Shown: positions 43,368 through 51,123 of the stretch, one piece after another
Layout: each line of letters starts with the position of its first letter
How positions within the stretch are numbered: the stretch's first letter is position 1
Assembly: GCA_023229945.1 (NCBI GenBank)
Contig: JALNYH010000002.1
Location: 102,421 to 166,420 of the forward strand
Direction of reading: 5' to 3'
DNA from: Arcobacteraceae bacterium
GTDB taxonomy: Bacteria; Campylobacterota; Campylobacteria; Campylobacterales; Arcobacteraceae
Length of the DNA: 64,000 nucleotides
The notes under the pieces: generated by a model
The model's input: the letters and a program-made list of their open reading frames with translations, nothing else
The model's database searches: none
What the model was told of the DNA's origin: nothing
Program-made: the position numbers and the translations under genes

Positions 43368-44894
43368 TTACTTCAAAAGATTTCTTGCAAAATCTATTGC
43401 TTCTTGGGTGATGTGTTCGCCGCTTATCATTCTTGCTATTTCATCTACTCTTTGAGAATCATTTATTTCGTATACTTTTGATATGCCGTTTTGCTTTTCT
43501 ACTAGGAAGTGTTGGGAGGCACTTGATGTTAGTTGGGCTTGGTGGGATATGGCGAAAACTTGATATTTTTTGGAGATTTGTTCTAGTACTTTTGCTATTG
43601 CTCCGCTTTCTTTTCCGCTTAGGTTGGCATCTATTTCATCTAAGAAAAGCACTCCGCTATCACTTAGGGCATATTCACTTTTTACTGCCATCAGAGCTAG
43701 TCTTAGACGGTTGAACTCACCGCTACTTATGTTTTCTAGATTTGCATCTTTTAAGCTCACATTTACCATATCACAGCCACTACTACTTAGTGGAGTATCT
43801 GCCACTTCAAAACTCGCATTTGAAAGATAGAGGTATTGTAGGTAGTGATTTACCCTAGTTTCTATGATTTTGGATGCTTTTTTTCTTTTTTGAGTGAGAA
43901 TTGATGTAAGAGAGTCTATTTGTGATGATAAAAGTTTGACTTTTTTTTCTAGTGATGATTTTTCAAAAGAGATATTTTCGTATTTGTTTAATTCTTCTTT
44001 TTTTTGCTCTTTATATATAAGAGCCTCTTCGATAGAGCCAAATTTCTTTTGCAAAGCTGAGAGTTGTTCTATCCTTGTGAGGACTTCTTCTATGTTTGTC
44101 TCTTCTAGAAGATGAAGTGAGTCGTTTGATTTTTCAAATATATTATTTAGTTCGTTTATCGCATCATCAAAAAATGCACTATCAATTTCAAGCAAGTCTA
44201 ATACTTGATTTACTGCGTGGGTGTATTCAAAAATAGGGGTTGCTTTTTGGATTGCTAGTTCTATTTTTTCTTTTTGGGATAGTTGCTTTTTGATGGTACT
44301 AAGCTCTTCGTATTCATCTACTTTTGGGCTAATGTCATCTATTTTTTTGATTTCGTAAGCTATGAATTCTTTGAGTTCTTCTATGTTTTTTTCATCTAGA
44401 ATTAGTTTTTTGAGTTCTGTTTGAGAGAGTGTAAGCTCTTTGAATTTGGCTGTAAATTCTTCTTTGGCTGATACAAACTCCATATCATCTGACAATGAAA
44501 AATCAAGTACTTGAAGTAAGTTTTCGTTACTAAAGTCGCTATTGTCTTTGATGTGTATATATCTGATGAAATTTTGTGAAATATCTTGTAGAGACTTTTT
44601 GGAAAGTGTTTGGTTGTTTAGGAAATATCTACTTTTATCTTTTTGGATTTTTTTGAATACTACTTCATCACTACTTGAAATATCAAACTCTTCTATATCA
44701 AAGCCAATATTTTCTATCACCCCTTCCAAGAGAGCAGCTTTTGCGTCTTTGATACCAAAAAGTGACAAAATAGACTCCATAAGTACAGATTTACCCGCAC
44801 CACTTATACCACTAAATACAATCAAACCCTTCTTGAACTCAAGCTCAACTTCCTCAAAAGACAAATAGTTTTGTAAATAAAATCTTGTAATCAT
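43368..44894 (-). CDS. recN: DNA repair protein RecN
   Basis: RecN is an SMC-like ATPase active in double-strand break repair. The 508-residue protein (E. coli 553) has Walker A GISGAGKSVL (about 33-42; ISG rather than the usual ETG). A long coiled-coil middle (about 130-350) follows. The signature SSGEFNRLRLALMAV (about 391-405) and Walker B GVLFLDEIDANLSGKE (about 415-430) are near the C-terminus, then VFAISHQAQL. It is transcribed alone, with a CTTGA palindrome and an 80-base tandem repeat in the spacer that separates it from nadK upstream. The shorter middle fits the compact Campylobacterota form. Confidence 0.9.
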   Translation of the reverse strand: MITRFYLQNYLSFEEVELEFKKGLIVFSGISGAGKSVLMESILSLFGIKDAKAALLEGVIENIGFDIEEFDISSSDEVVFKKIQKDKSRYFLNNQTLSKKSLQDISQNFIRYIHIKDNSDFSNENLLQVLDFSLSDDMEFVSAKEEFTAKFKELTLSQTELKKLILDEKNIEELKEFIAYEIKKIDDISPKVDEYEELSTIKKQLSQKEKIELAIQKATPIFEYTHAVNQVLDLLEIDSAFFDDAINELNNIFEKSNDSLHLLEETNIEEVLTRIEQLSALQKKFGSIEEALIYKEQKKEELNKYENISFEKSSLEKKVKLLSSQIDSLTSILTQKRKKASKIIETRVNHYLQYLYLSNASFEVADTPLSSSGCDMVNVSLKDANLENISSGEFNRLRLALMAVKSEYALSDSGVLFLDEIDANLSGKESGAIAKVLEQISKKYQVFAISHQAQLTSSASQHFLVEKQNGISKVYEINDSQRVDEIARMISGEHITQEAIDFARNLLK

Positions 44895-44926
44895 TTAGTT
44901 ATATTGCCTATGTTTATATATTTTAG

Positions 44927-44947
44927 ATTCCGTGTCAAGCACGGAAT
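44927..44947. repeat. ATTCCGTG-TCAAG-CACGGAAT palindrome
   Basis: A perfect 8-base stem with the TCAAG loop (CTTGA on the other strand) lies 33 bases upstream of the recN start. It is identical to the copy at 31951-31971 and to one near 41572. Confidence 0.8.
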
Positions 44948-45012
44948 GACAGTTTTTTGACTTATATTGTATCAAAAACTTCTTAAGCCGTCGCTAAAGA
45001 GAAAGTTTTTGA

Positions 45013-45172
45013 ATTGTTCTGGCGTATGCTTGTGCTTGTTTCACTCACACAAAAGCATCGCCGTGCGAATCGGAAAAATGTGAAGCAGTTCAACGATTCT
45101 GGCGTGTGACTGTACTCACTTCGTTCGCACATAGTCATCGCCGTGCGAATCGGAAAAATGTGAAGCAGTTCA
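45013..45172. repeat. 80-base tandem direct repeat with internal hairpins
   Basis: Two copies (45013-45092 and 45093-45172) share the 32-base tail beginning CCGTGCGAATCGG, spaced exactly 80 bases. Each copy also contains a hairpin: GGCGTATGCTTGTG with CACAAAAGCATCGCC in copy 1, and GGCGTGTGACTGT with ACATAGTCATCGCC in copy 2. The stems differ but each remains complementary. It lies directly downstream of the nadK stop. Confidence 0.85.
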
Positions 45173-45187
45173 CATTTTTTACCGATT
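45141..45187 (-). terminator. Stem-loop spanning the nadK stop codon
   Basis: GAATCGGAAAAATGTGAA (plus strand 45147-45164) pairs with the reverse complement of TTCACATTTTTTACCGATTC around a GCAG loop; the two arms differ only by a two-base insertion. The right arm includes the last nadK codons (Asn-Arg) and the stop TAA at 45179-45181, so the hairpin starts inside the coding sequence. It probably acts as the 3' structure of the nadK mRNA. Confidence 0.7.
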
Positions 45188-46024
45188 CTCCCCCCATTTC
45201 AACTTTTGGCTTAGGATGTCGAAGTAGCTTCTTCTGAAACTGTGGATTAGTTTGGCTTTGGTTTGGGCTATTGTGATTTTGAATGATTCATTTTGTTTTA
45301 GTTCATAAATATCTTGTCCATCTATGATAGCTACTGCACCATTGGCATCTTTGATTACTAGCTCTATCTCGAAATTTACAGGTAGCACTAGTGGGCGTTG
45401 GGTGAGGGAGTGGGCTGATATGGGGGTGACTATAAAAGCTTCTGTCAAAGGATATACTACAGGGCCTCCGCAAGAGAGGTTGTATCCAGTTGAGCCTGTA
45501 GGAGAAGATACTATAAGCCCGTCACCATAATAGCTATTGAATACTTTTCCGTTTACTTTGGCATCTACACTCACCATCCCAGTGAGGTCTTTTTTGGTGA
45601 TTACTATATCATTGAAAGCAACTATTGACATATCTTTGATAGATGAGCTTATCATCATTCTTTCATCTATCGAGTAGTTGTTATTTACAAGCTCATCCAT
45701 AAAGCCTTCAAGCTCTGGTGCTGTAATATCTGTCAAGAATCCCAAAGTACCTAGATGAACTCCAAGGATAGGAAGATTGTGCTTGAAACTTCGTCTTACA
45801 AGTGATATAAGAGTACCATCACCACCCAAAGAGACTAAAAAGTCACAAATCACAGCTAATTCATCAAGCTCGAAGCCATTGTGACCTATCATCTTAGCAC
45901 TTGAACTTTCTAGCAAAACTGAGATTCCATTGCTTTCAAAAAGTTCTTTAATTGCTTCAAAATCATCTTTTATTTGAGGAGAATTTGGCTTTAATACTAC
46001 CCCAGCAATTTTTAAATTTTTCAC
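45179..46024 (-). CDS. nadK: NAD+ kinase
   Basis: NadK phosphorylates NAD to NADP. The 281-residue protein has the GGDGTLI motif (about 69-75) with the conserved Asp, NDIVITKKD (about 117-125), SPTGSTGYNLSCGGPVVYP (about 149-167) and PISAHSLTQRPLVLP (about 176-190), all classic. It starts at GTG (46022-46024), with GGGATTAG upstream. The last codons lie in a stem-loop with the 80-base repeat. It is separated from the toxin-antitoxin pair by a spacer with a heptamer array, so it is likely transcribed on its own or with recN. Confidence 0.95.
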   Translation of the reverse strand: MKNLKIAGVVLKPNSPQIKDDFEAIKELFESNGISVLLESSSAKMIGHNGFELDELAVICDFLVSLGGDGTLISLVRRSFKHNLPILGVHLGTLGFLTDITAPELEGFMDELVNNNYSIDERMMISSSIKDMSIVAFNDIVITKKDLTGMVSVDAKVNGKVFNSYYGDGLIVSSPTGSTGYNLSCGGPVVYPLTEAFIVTPISAHSLTQRPLVLPVNFEIELVIKDANGAVAIIDGQDIYELKQNESFKITIAQTKAKLIHSFRRSYFDILSQKLKWGENR

Positions 46025-46238
46025 AACTAATCCCTTTTTGATTTTCTTTTTTGTATTTTATCATAAAAATCTAAAAGTAATAATTTTAAACTAATTTTTT
46101 GGGTTTGTTTTGTGTTTTTGGTGTGGAATGGGAACGATTGTGGTTATTAGTTTATAGTTTATAGTTGATGGTTGATAGTAAAAAGCTTCTAGACAAGCCC
46201 AGTCACAGACTGGGGTTCCGCAAGATGGAATGCTGAAT
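46025..46238. repeat. Spacer with single heptamer array and GGAACCCC repeat, copy 3
   Basis: At 46141-46182 six heptamers follow in register: TGGTTAT, TAGTTTA, TAGTTTA, TAGTTGA, TGGTTGA, TAGTAAA. At 46188-46233 the reverse of the third repeat family follows (AGACAAGCCCAG, then CTGGGGTTCCGCAAGATGGAATG). No second arm for the heptamers is visible, so this one is a half element. The rest (46025-46140) is T-rich and probably holds the nadK promoter. Confidence 0.7.
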
Positions 46239-46487
46239 TTATTTGTAATGATTAGTTATTGCTACTATTTCTACAGTATTTGTATCTACATATATGAAAA
46301 TAGCTCTATATTTCTTATCTAGTCTAAAGGAATAAATCAACCTATCCTTTGGCTCTAAAAGTTCAGTATTAAGAGATGGATAAAATGGGTCATTTTCAAA
46401 AAGTTTTTTTGCTTTTTCATACTTTTTTTCTATATTGTGTTTTTTGATATACTCAGATATATCATCTCTTAAATCTTTAACTTTCAT
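46239..46487 (-). CDS. RelE/ParE-superfamily toxin
   Basis: The predicted protein (about 82 residues from MKVKDLRDDISEYIKKHN) resembles RelE-type mRNA interferases of the subgroup with FENDPFYPSLNTELLEPKD, SFRLDKKYRAIF and VEIVAITNHYK. These proteins cleave ribosome-bound mRNA when freed from their antitoxin. The ATG at 46487 gives an 11-base overlap with the antitoxin. An alternative ATG at 46514 with GGAAA before it would add nine residues and overlap by 38 bases. The antitoxin gene lies upstream, as in relBE pairs. It stands between comM and nadK. Confidence 0.85.
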   Translation of the reverse strand: MKVKDLRDDISEYIKKHNIEKKYEKAKKLFENDPFYPSLNTELLEPKDRLIYSFRLDKKYRAIFIYVDTNTVEIVAITNHYK

Positions 46488-46716
46488 TATAAATAGAGCT
46501 TTTTTTGAGTCCATTTTCCAAATCAGCTAAAAAATCATCACTATAGCCAACCTCTTTAAAGTCTGACATAACTTCTTTTATATCATCTTTTTTGAATTTT
46601 TTAAAATATAACTCTTTTTCTATAATCTTATTTTTTATGGTTTCAATCTCTTTTAAATTCATCTGAGATATAAGTTGCAAAATATTTGGCATAGTAACAT
46701 CAACAGCTAATTGCAT
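46477..46716 (-). CDS. Antitoxin partner of the RelE-type toxin
   Basis: The 79-residue protein starts MQLAVDVTMPNILQLISQM at 46716, with a near-perfect GGAGGG ribosome site 6-11 bases upstream. An upstream ATG at 46773 would add an unlikely leader. The N-terminal half is a probable DNA-binding and dimerisation domain (NLKEIETIKNKIIEKELYF). The C-terminal half, FKKDDIKEVMSDFKEVGYSDDFLADLENGL, is acidic and should wrap the toxin. Its stop overlaps the toxin start. It lies 69 bases downstream of comM and may have its own promoter for autorepression. Confidence 0.85.
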   Translation of the reverse strand: MQLAVDVTMPNILQLISQMNLKEIETIKNKIIEKELYFKKFKKDDIKEVMSDFKEVGYSDDFLADLENGLKKSSIYNES

Positions 46717-46785
46717 ATTCTTGCCCTCCAATTTAATTTCTTTTATTATATCAAACTCTTGTAAGTAAGTCAATTAAATAAAATC

Positions 46786-48297
46786 CTAAAATCTTCTGCG
46801 AAAGCTAAGGGCTTCCAAAATATGTTCTTTTTGGATATGGTCACAATCATTTATATCGGCTATTGTTCTTGCTACTTTTAGGACTTTGTTTTTTGCTCTT
46901 AGGGTGAGGTTGAAGCTATCTAGGGCTTTGTTTAGGATTTCATCGGATTGGGTGTCTAGTTGGCAATATTTTTTGATTTCTATATCACTAAGCTTTCCGT
47001 TTTGCTCTTTTTGTCCACGCATAAGCTGTCTTGTGTACGCTTTTAGTACTGTTTGGTGCATGGAAGATGAGGACAAGGTTGATTTGTCATCGCTTTTGAC
47101 TTCGCTCATCTTCACATACAAATCTATCCTATCAAGTAGTGGGTCAGATAGGCGGTTTTTGTATCTTTGGATTTCTATATCACTACATCTGCAATCTTTG
47201 GTTTGACTTAGTAGATTTCCACAAGGGCAAGGGTTGAGTGCTGCTACAAATAAGAATTTTGTTGGGTATTCTACTTTTGAATTGACCCTTGAAATAAGTA
47301 TTTTGTAATCTTCAAGTGGTTCTCGTAGAGCTTCTAGGATATTTCTTCCAAAGTGAGGTAGCTCATCAAAAAACAACATACCATTATGTGCAAGAGCAAT
47401 TTCCCCGATTTTGGCACTATTGCTTCCACCTCCAAAAATTGAAGATTTTGTACCGCTATGATGGGGGCTTCTAAGGACTCTTTTGGGTAAAAAATCTGGC
47501 TCTTTGCCATCTAGTGAATCTATCTTGGCTTTTTGTAAAATATCTTCAAGGCTAAGCGGTGGAAGGATGTATTGAAGTCTTTTGGCAATCATACTTTTGC
47601 CACATCCTGGGCTTCCTTCTAGCATAAGGTTGTGGTTGCCACATGAGGCTATAAGGGCTGCTTTTTTGGCTATGATTTGACCTCTGATTTCAAAAAAGTC
47701 TAGTTCATAATTGGTATCATAAAAATACTCTTTATCACCAATATGCAAAACTTGATATTCCAAAGCTTTTTTTTCTACTTTATATGGTGTCTTATCAAGA
47801 GCTTTAAAAAATTCTACAGCATCTTTTAGGCTATCTACTGCAAATAGCTCAATATCTGGGATTTTGGATAGTTTATCTATAGATTCTTTGGGAATTAGTG
47901 CTTTTTTCAAGATTCCTTGTTCTTTGAGGCTTAGAGCTAATACAAAAATCATAGTACTATCTTTGAGCTTTCCATCTAGTCCTAGCTCACCAAATACAAA
48001 ATAATCTTCAATATCTACTTTTTCATCTTGGAGAGCAATAAGAAGTGATATAGGTAAATCAAAATGACTACCGCCTTTTTGTAGGTCACTTGGGGATAAG
48101 TTGATGGTGATTTTTAGTGGTGGGAATTCATAGTTATTGGTAAGAAGGGCTGATTTTACTCTCTCTTTTGACTCTTGAATTGCTGAGTTGCCAAGTCCTA
48201 CTATACTAAAAGATGGTAATCCTTTGGTAAATGTACCCTCTACTTCAACCAAACTCGAATCAAATCCATTTATTGTAGCACATTTAAGAACTTTCAT
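46786..48297 (-). CDS. comM: Mg-chelatase-like AAA+ ATPase, ComM/YifB family
   Basis: ComM is a hexameric helicase that promotes branch migration during natural transformation. The 503-residue protein has the N-terminal Lon-S5-like domain (about 1-160; VGLGNSAIQESKERVKSAL). The AAA+ core has Walker A GSPGCGKSMIAKR (about 226-238), FRSPHHSGTKSSIFGGG-type RSPHHSGTK, Walker B LFFDELPHFGRNILEALREP (about 307-326) and FLFVAALNPCPCGN. A C-terminal lid domain ends KEHILEALSFRRRF. A competence-related operon (gspL/M/E/F-like) at 55713-59824 fits with this role. Confidence 0.93.
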   Translation of the reverse strand: MKVLKCATINGFDSSLVEVEGTFTKGLPSFSIVGLGNSAIQESKERVKSALLTNNYEFPPLKITINLSPSDLQKGGSHFDLPISLLIALQDEKVDIEDYFVFGELGLDGKLKDSTMIFVLALSLKEQGILKKALIPKESIDKLSKIPDIELFAVDSLKDAVEFFKALDKTPYKVEKKALEYQVLHIGDKEYFYDTNYELDFFEIRGQIIAKKAALIASCGNHNLMLEGSPGCGKSMIAKRLQYILPPLSLEDILQKAKIDSLDGKEPDFLPKRVLRSPHHSGTKSSIFGGGSNSAKIGEIALAHNGMLFFDELPHFGRNILEALREPLEDYKILISRVNSKVEYPTKFLFVAALNPCPCGNLLSQTKDCRCSDIEIQRYKNRLSDPLLDRIDLYVKMSEVKSDDKSTLSSSSMHQTVLKAYTRQLMRGQKEQNGKLSDIEIKKYCQLDTQSDEILNKALDSFNLTLRAKNKVLKVARTIADINDCDHIQKEHILEALSFRRRF

Positions 48298-48369
48298 ACA
48301 ATCATCACCTTATTTTTGATAAAGCAATTATATATTAAAAGTTCTTAAACAAAAGAATATAATTAGTTA

Positions 48370-48897
48370 TTATTTATTTTTGGCTTTTTGTTCTTTTAAG
48401 TCTCTTTTGTAGTCTTTTTCGAACTTCTTTCTTTTTAGAATAGATAACTTTTCTATAAAAAGATGCCCTTTTAGATGATCCATTTCATGTTGCCACGCAA
48501 CTGCCAAAAAACCTTCACATTCCATAGTTTTGTGTGTACCAAATCTATCATAATATTCTACTATGATATGCTCAGCTCTTTTTACTTCTTCGTGAAATCC
48601 TGGAACACTAAGACACCCTTCGATAAACAAAAGTTCGCCATCTTTATGAGTAATACGAGGGTTGATAGCTTCTATCAAATCTTCTTTGTTATGCTCATCA
48701 TTGATATCTGGCAATGATATGATTAGGATATTGAGGGGTACAGCTATTTGTATAGCTGCAAGCCCTACTCCATTGCTTCCTATCATAGTATCCCACATAT
48801 CATCAAGCAACAAATGAAGCTCTTCATCAAAGCTTACAACATCATTTGATACTTGACGAAGTATCTTGTTTGGATAAGTTATAATTTCTCTAATCAT
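48370..48897 (-). CDS. def: Peptide deformylase
   Basis: Def removes the formyl group from nascent N-terminal methionine. The 175-residue protein shows the three deformylase motifs: GVGLAAIQI (about 43-51), EGCLSVPG (about 93-100) with the metal-binding Cys, and WQHEMDHLKGHLF (about 134-146) with HExxH-like HEMDH. The last 30 residues are Lys-rich. Its ATG shares one base with the clpP stop (TAATG), so translation is coupled. The neighbouring gene order tig-clpP-def groups nascent-chain processing and quality control. Confidence 0.97.
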   Translation of the reverse strand: MIREIITYPNKILRQVSNDVVSFDEELHLLLDDMWDTMIGSNGVGLAAIQIAVPLNILIISLPDINDEHNKEDLIEAINPRITHKDGELLFIEGCLSVPGFHEEVKRAEHIIVEYYDRFGTHKTMECEGFLAVAWQHEMDHLKGHLFIEKLSILKRKKFEKDYKRDLKEQKAKNK

Positions 48898-49481
48898 TAC
48901 TTATGACTCGTAATAACCTCATCAACTAAACCATATTTTTTGGCTTCAGTTGCACTCATAAAGAAATCTCTATCAGTATCTTTTTCGATTACCTCTATAC
49001 TTTGACCTGTTTGAGATGCAAGAAGTTCATTTAAAATATCTTTAAATCTTTGTATCTCTTTTGCTTGGATTTGAATATCTGTAGCTTGACCTTGCGCACC
49101 ACCTAATGGTTGGTGAATCATAATTCTACTATTTGGTAGAGAATATCTTTTGCCTTTAGCTCCGCTACTTAGTAAAAATGCACCCATAGATGCAGCTTGA
49201 CCTATACAAATAGTGCAAACATCAGGTTTGATATAGTTCATAGTATCAAATATACTCATACCACTTGTAATAACTCCACCTGGAGAATTGATATAAAAGT
49301 AGATATCTTTTTCAGGGTCTTCTGCTTCAAGAAACAAAAACTGTGCAACAATACTAGATGCAACAGCGTCATTTACTTCACCACTAAGCATAACTATTCT
49401 ATCTTTTAAAAGTCTAGAATAGATATCATAGCTTCTTTCACCTCTGCCTGTTTTTTCTACAACATATGGAATATAACTCAA
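48897..49481 (-). CDS. clpP: ATP-dependent Clp protease proteolytic subunit
   Basis: ClpP forms the double-ring serine protease chamber used by ClpA or ClpX. The 194 residues have the catalytic Ser98 in GQAASMGAFLL and His123 in SRIMIHQPLGGAQGQ, with Asp near residue 172 in the DRDFFMS region. YINSPGGVITSGMSIFDTM (about 63-81) is the conserved handle. There is no obvious propeptide. It follows tig (spacer with heptamer element) and overlaps def by one base. Confidence 0.97.
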   Translation of the reverse strand: MSYIPYVVEKTGRGERSYDIYSRLLKDRIVMLSGEVNDAVASSIVAQFLFLEAEDPEKDIYFYINSPGGVITSGMSIFDTMNYIKPDVCTICIGQAASMGAFLLSSGAKGKRYSLPNSRIMIHQPLGGAQGQATDIQIQAKEIQRFKDILNELLASQTGQSIEVIEKDTDRDFFMSATEAKKYGLVDEVITSHK

Positions 49482-49495
49482 TCTTTATCCTTTGT

Positions 49496-49569
49496 TTGGT
49501 AATTGGTATATTGGTATATTAGTGGTATTTTCTTACTAATAACTAATTACCAATAACTAATAACTATTT
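49496..49569. repeat. Inverted heptamer-array element (TTGGTAT/ACTAATA words)
   Basis: The left arm (49496-49525) reads TTGGTAA, TTGGTATA, TTGGTATA, TTAGTGG (periods 7 and 8). The right arm (49535-49569) reads ACTAATA, ACTAATT, ACCAATA, ACTAATA, ACTATTT. Arms are complementary, with the loop near TATTTTCTT. The stop TAG of tig (49564-49566 on the minus strand) is inside the last unit. It separates tig from clpP on the same strand. Confidence 0.8.
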
Positions 49570-50865
49570 GTTCAATTTACTATCAAGTAATTTTGTAATA
49601 ACTTTATCTTCAATCATAGACATTTTTATAGCTGGTAAATAACCTTTTTCGCTATAGAATTTCACTACTTCTTGTGGGTTTTGCCCCATCATCATAGCTT
49701 CGTAATATAATGTTTGTGTTACTTCTTGATCACTTACTTCTACTTTTTCAGCACGAGCTAAAGCATCTATAATAAATGTAGCTTTTACACTATTTTCAGC
49801 ATCTGGAGATACTTTTGCTCTCATTTCTTCGATTTTCTTAGCATCAGCTTTTAGTTCATTTAAAGCTTCTTCACTCATAGCTCTTATTTCGTTGTTTAGT
49901 GCTACATTGATTTCTTGCTCTACTACTGAAGTTGGTAGGTCAAAAGATATTGATTTTACTAAAGTTTCTAAATATGCAGGTTTTAAATCTTCATTATAGT
50001 ATTTACTCATAAGTTCAGATTTCATTTGCTCTTTTACTTTTGCTTTTAGCATATCAACTGTTGCTTCTTTTTCATTTGGAATCAGTTTTTTTGCTAATTC
50101 ATCATTTATCTCAGCTTCACCTTTTTGTTGAATCTCATGTAAAGTTACTTTAAACATAGCGTCTTTACCTGCAAGATTTGCTGCTTGGTATTGTGCTGGG
50201 AAAGTTACAGTTATTTCTTTTGTTTCATCATATTTCATACCGATTAATTGCTCTTCAAATCCTGGGATGAAGTTACCACTTCCGATATTTAATACAAAGT
50301 TTTCTGCTTTTCCACCATCAAAAGCTACACCATCAACAAAACCTTCAAAATCGATAACCGCATAATCACCATCTTTTAAAGCTCTTTTTCTTGCTAGTTT
50401 TTCTAATGGAGCTGATTTTGAAGCCATTTCAGATATTCTTGCATCTACTTCAGCATCAGTTACATCTTTGTCTTCAACAGCAGGGATAAGTGCTTTATAA
50501 TCACCTAAATTAATCTCTGGTTTGATAGAAAACTTAACTTCAACCTCAATACTTCCATCTTCTTTTTTATCATATTTGCTAACAGCTGGCTCACCGATAA
50601 CATCTTGTGGATTTACTTTTAGTTCTTTGATAGCCTCTGCAAAAAGTGTTCTCAAAGCCTCAGCTTGTGCATCTTCAACTATTCTTTCACCATGCATTTG
50701 TTTTACTACATTTACAGGTACTTTACCTTTTCTAAATCCAGCTATATTCATAGTTTTTGATAATTGCTTAGCCATTTTATCGCTATTTGCTGCTATTACC
50801 TCAGCTGTAATTGTTGCTACTACACTTGCATTAGCACTATTTGTTTTTGTTGCATTAAACTCCAT
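49564..50865 (-). CDS. tig: Trigger factor
   Basis: Trigger factor is a ribosome-bound chaperone and peptidyl-prolyl isomerase. The start at 50865 (MEFNATKTNSANASVVATI) gives 433 residues, the usual length, and matches the family; a longer in-frame extension has no ribosome site and an unlikely sequence. The ribosome-binding loop is GFRKGKVP (about 44-51). The FKBP-like domain (about 150-240) includes DYAVIDFEGFVDGVAFDGG and FIPGFEEQLIGMK. The long C-terminal helical part is substrate-binding. Its stop TAG lies in a heptamer array shared with the clpP spacer. Confidence 0.96.
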   Translation of the reverse strand: MEFNATKTNSANASVVATITAEVIAANSDKMAKQLSKTMNIAGFRKGKVPVNVVKQMHGERIVEDAQAEALRTLFAEAIKELKVNPQDVIGEPAVSKYDKKEDGSIEVEVKFSIKPEINLGDYKALIPAVEDKDVTDAEVDARISEMASKSAPLEKLARKRALKDGDYAVIDFEGFVDGVAFDGGKAENFVLNIGSGNFIPGFEEQLIGMKYDETKEITVTFPAQYQAANLAGKDAMFKVTLHEIQQKGEAEINDELAKKLIPNEKEATVDMLKAKVKEQMKSELMSKYYNEDLKPAYLETLVKSISFDLPTSVVEQEINVALNNEIRAMSEEALNELKADAKKIEEMRAKVSPDAENSVKATFIIDALARAEKVEVSDQEVTQTLYYEAMMMGQNPQEVVKFYSEKGYLPAIKMSMIEDKVITKLLDSKLNK

Positions 50866-51123
50866 AATATAATTACTCCATAAATAAATTTGCACTATTT
50901 TAGCAAAATGTTTCTTAAACATATAATGTATAAACCTATCTATGCAAATTTGAGTCCTTATATTATTGCCCACTACTAATATTGATTTAGCTAGAATCAA
51001 TAAAATCGTCTACTAAAAGAGAAAATCATAATTTAAATATGAAAAAGCAGTAAGTCAATATTCAGTCACTCCTAACTTAACATATGTTACAATCATCACT
51101 TCGCATAATATAGGAAGTGATAA

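Noticed and set aside
49564..51000. Trigger factor with a 45-residue N-terminal extension
   Set aside because: The extension is upstream promoter-like AT-rich sequence with no family match; the ATG at 50865 begins the conserved ribosome-binding domain.
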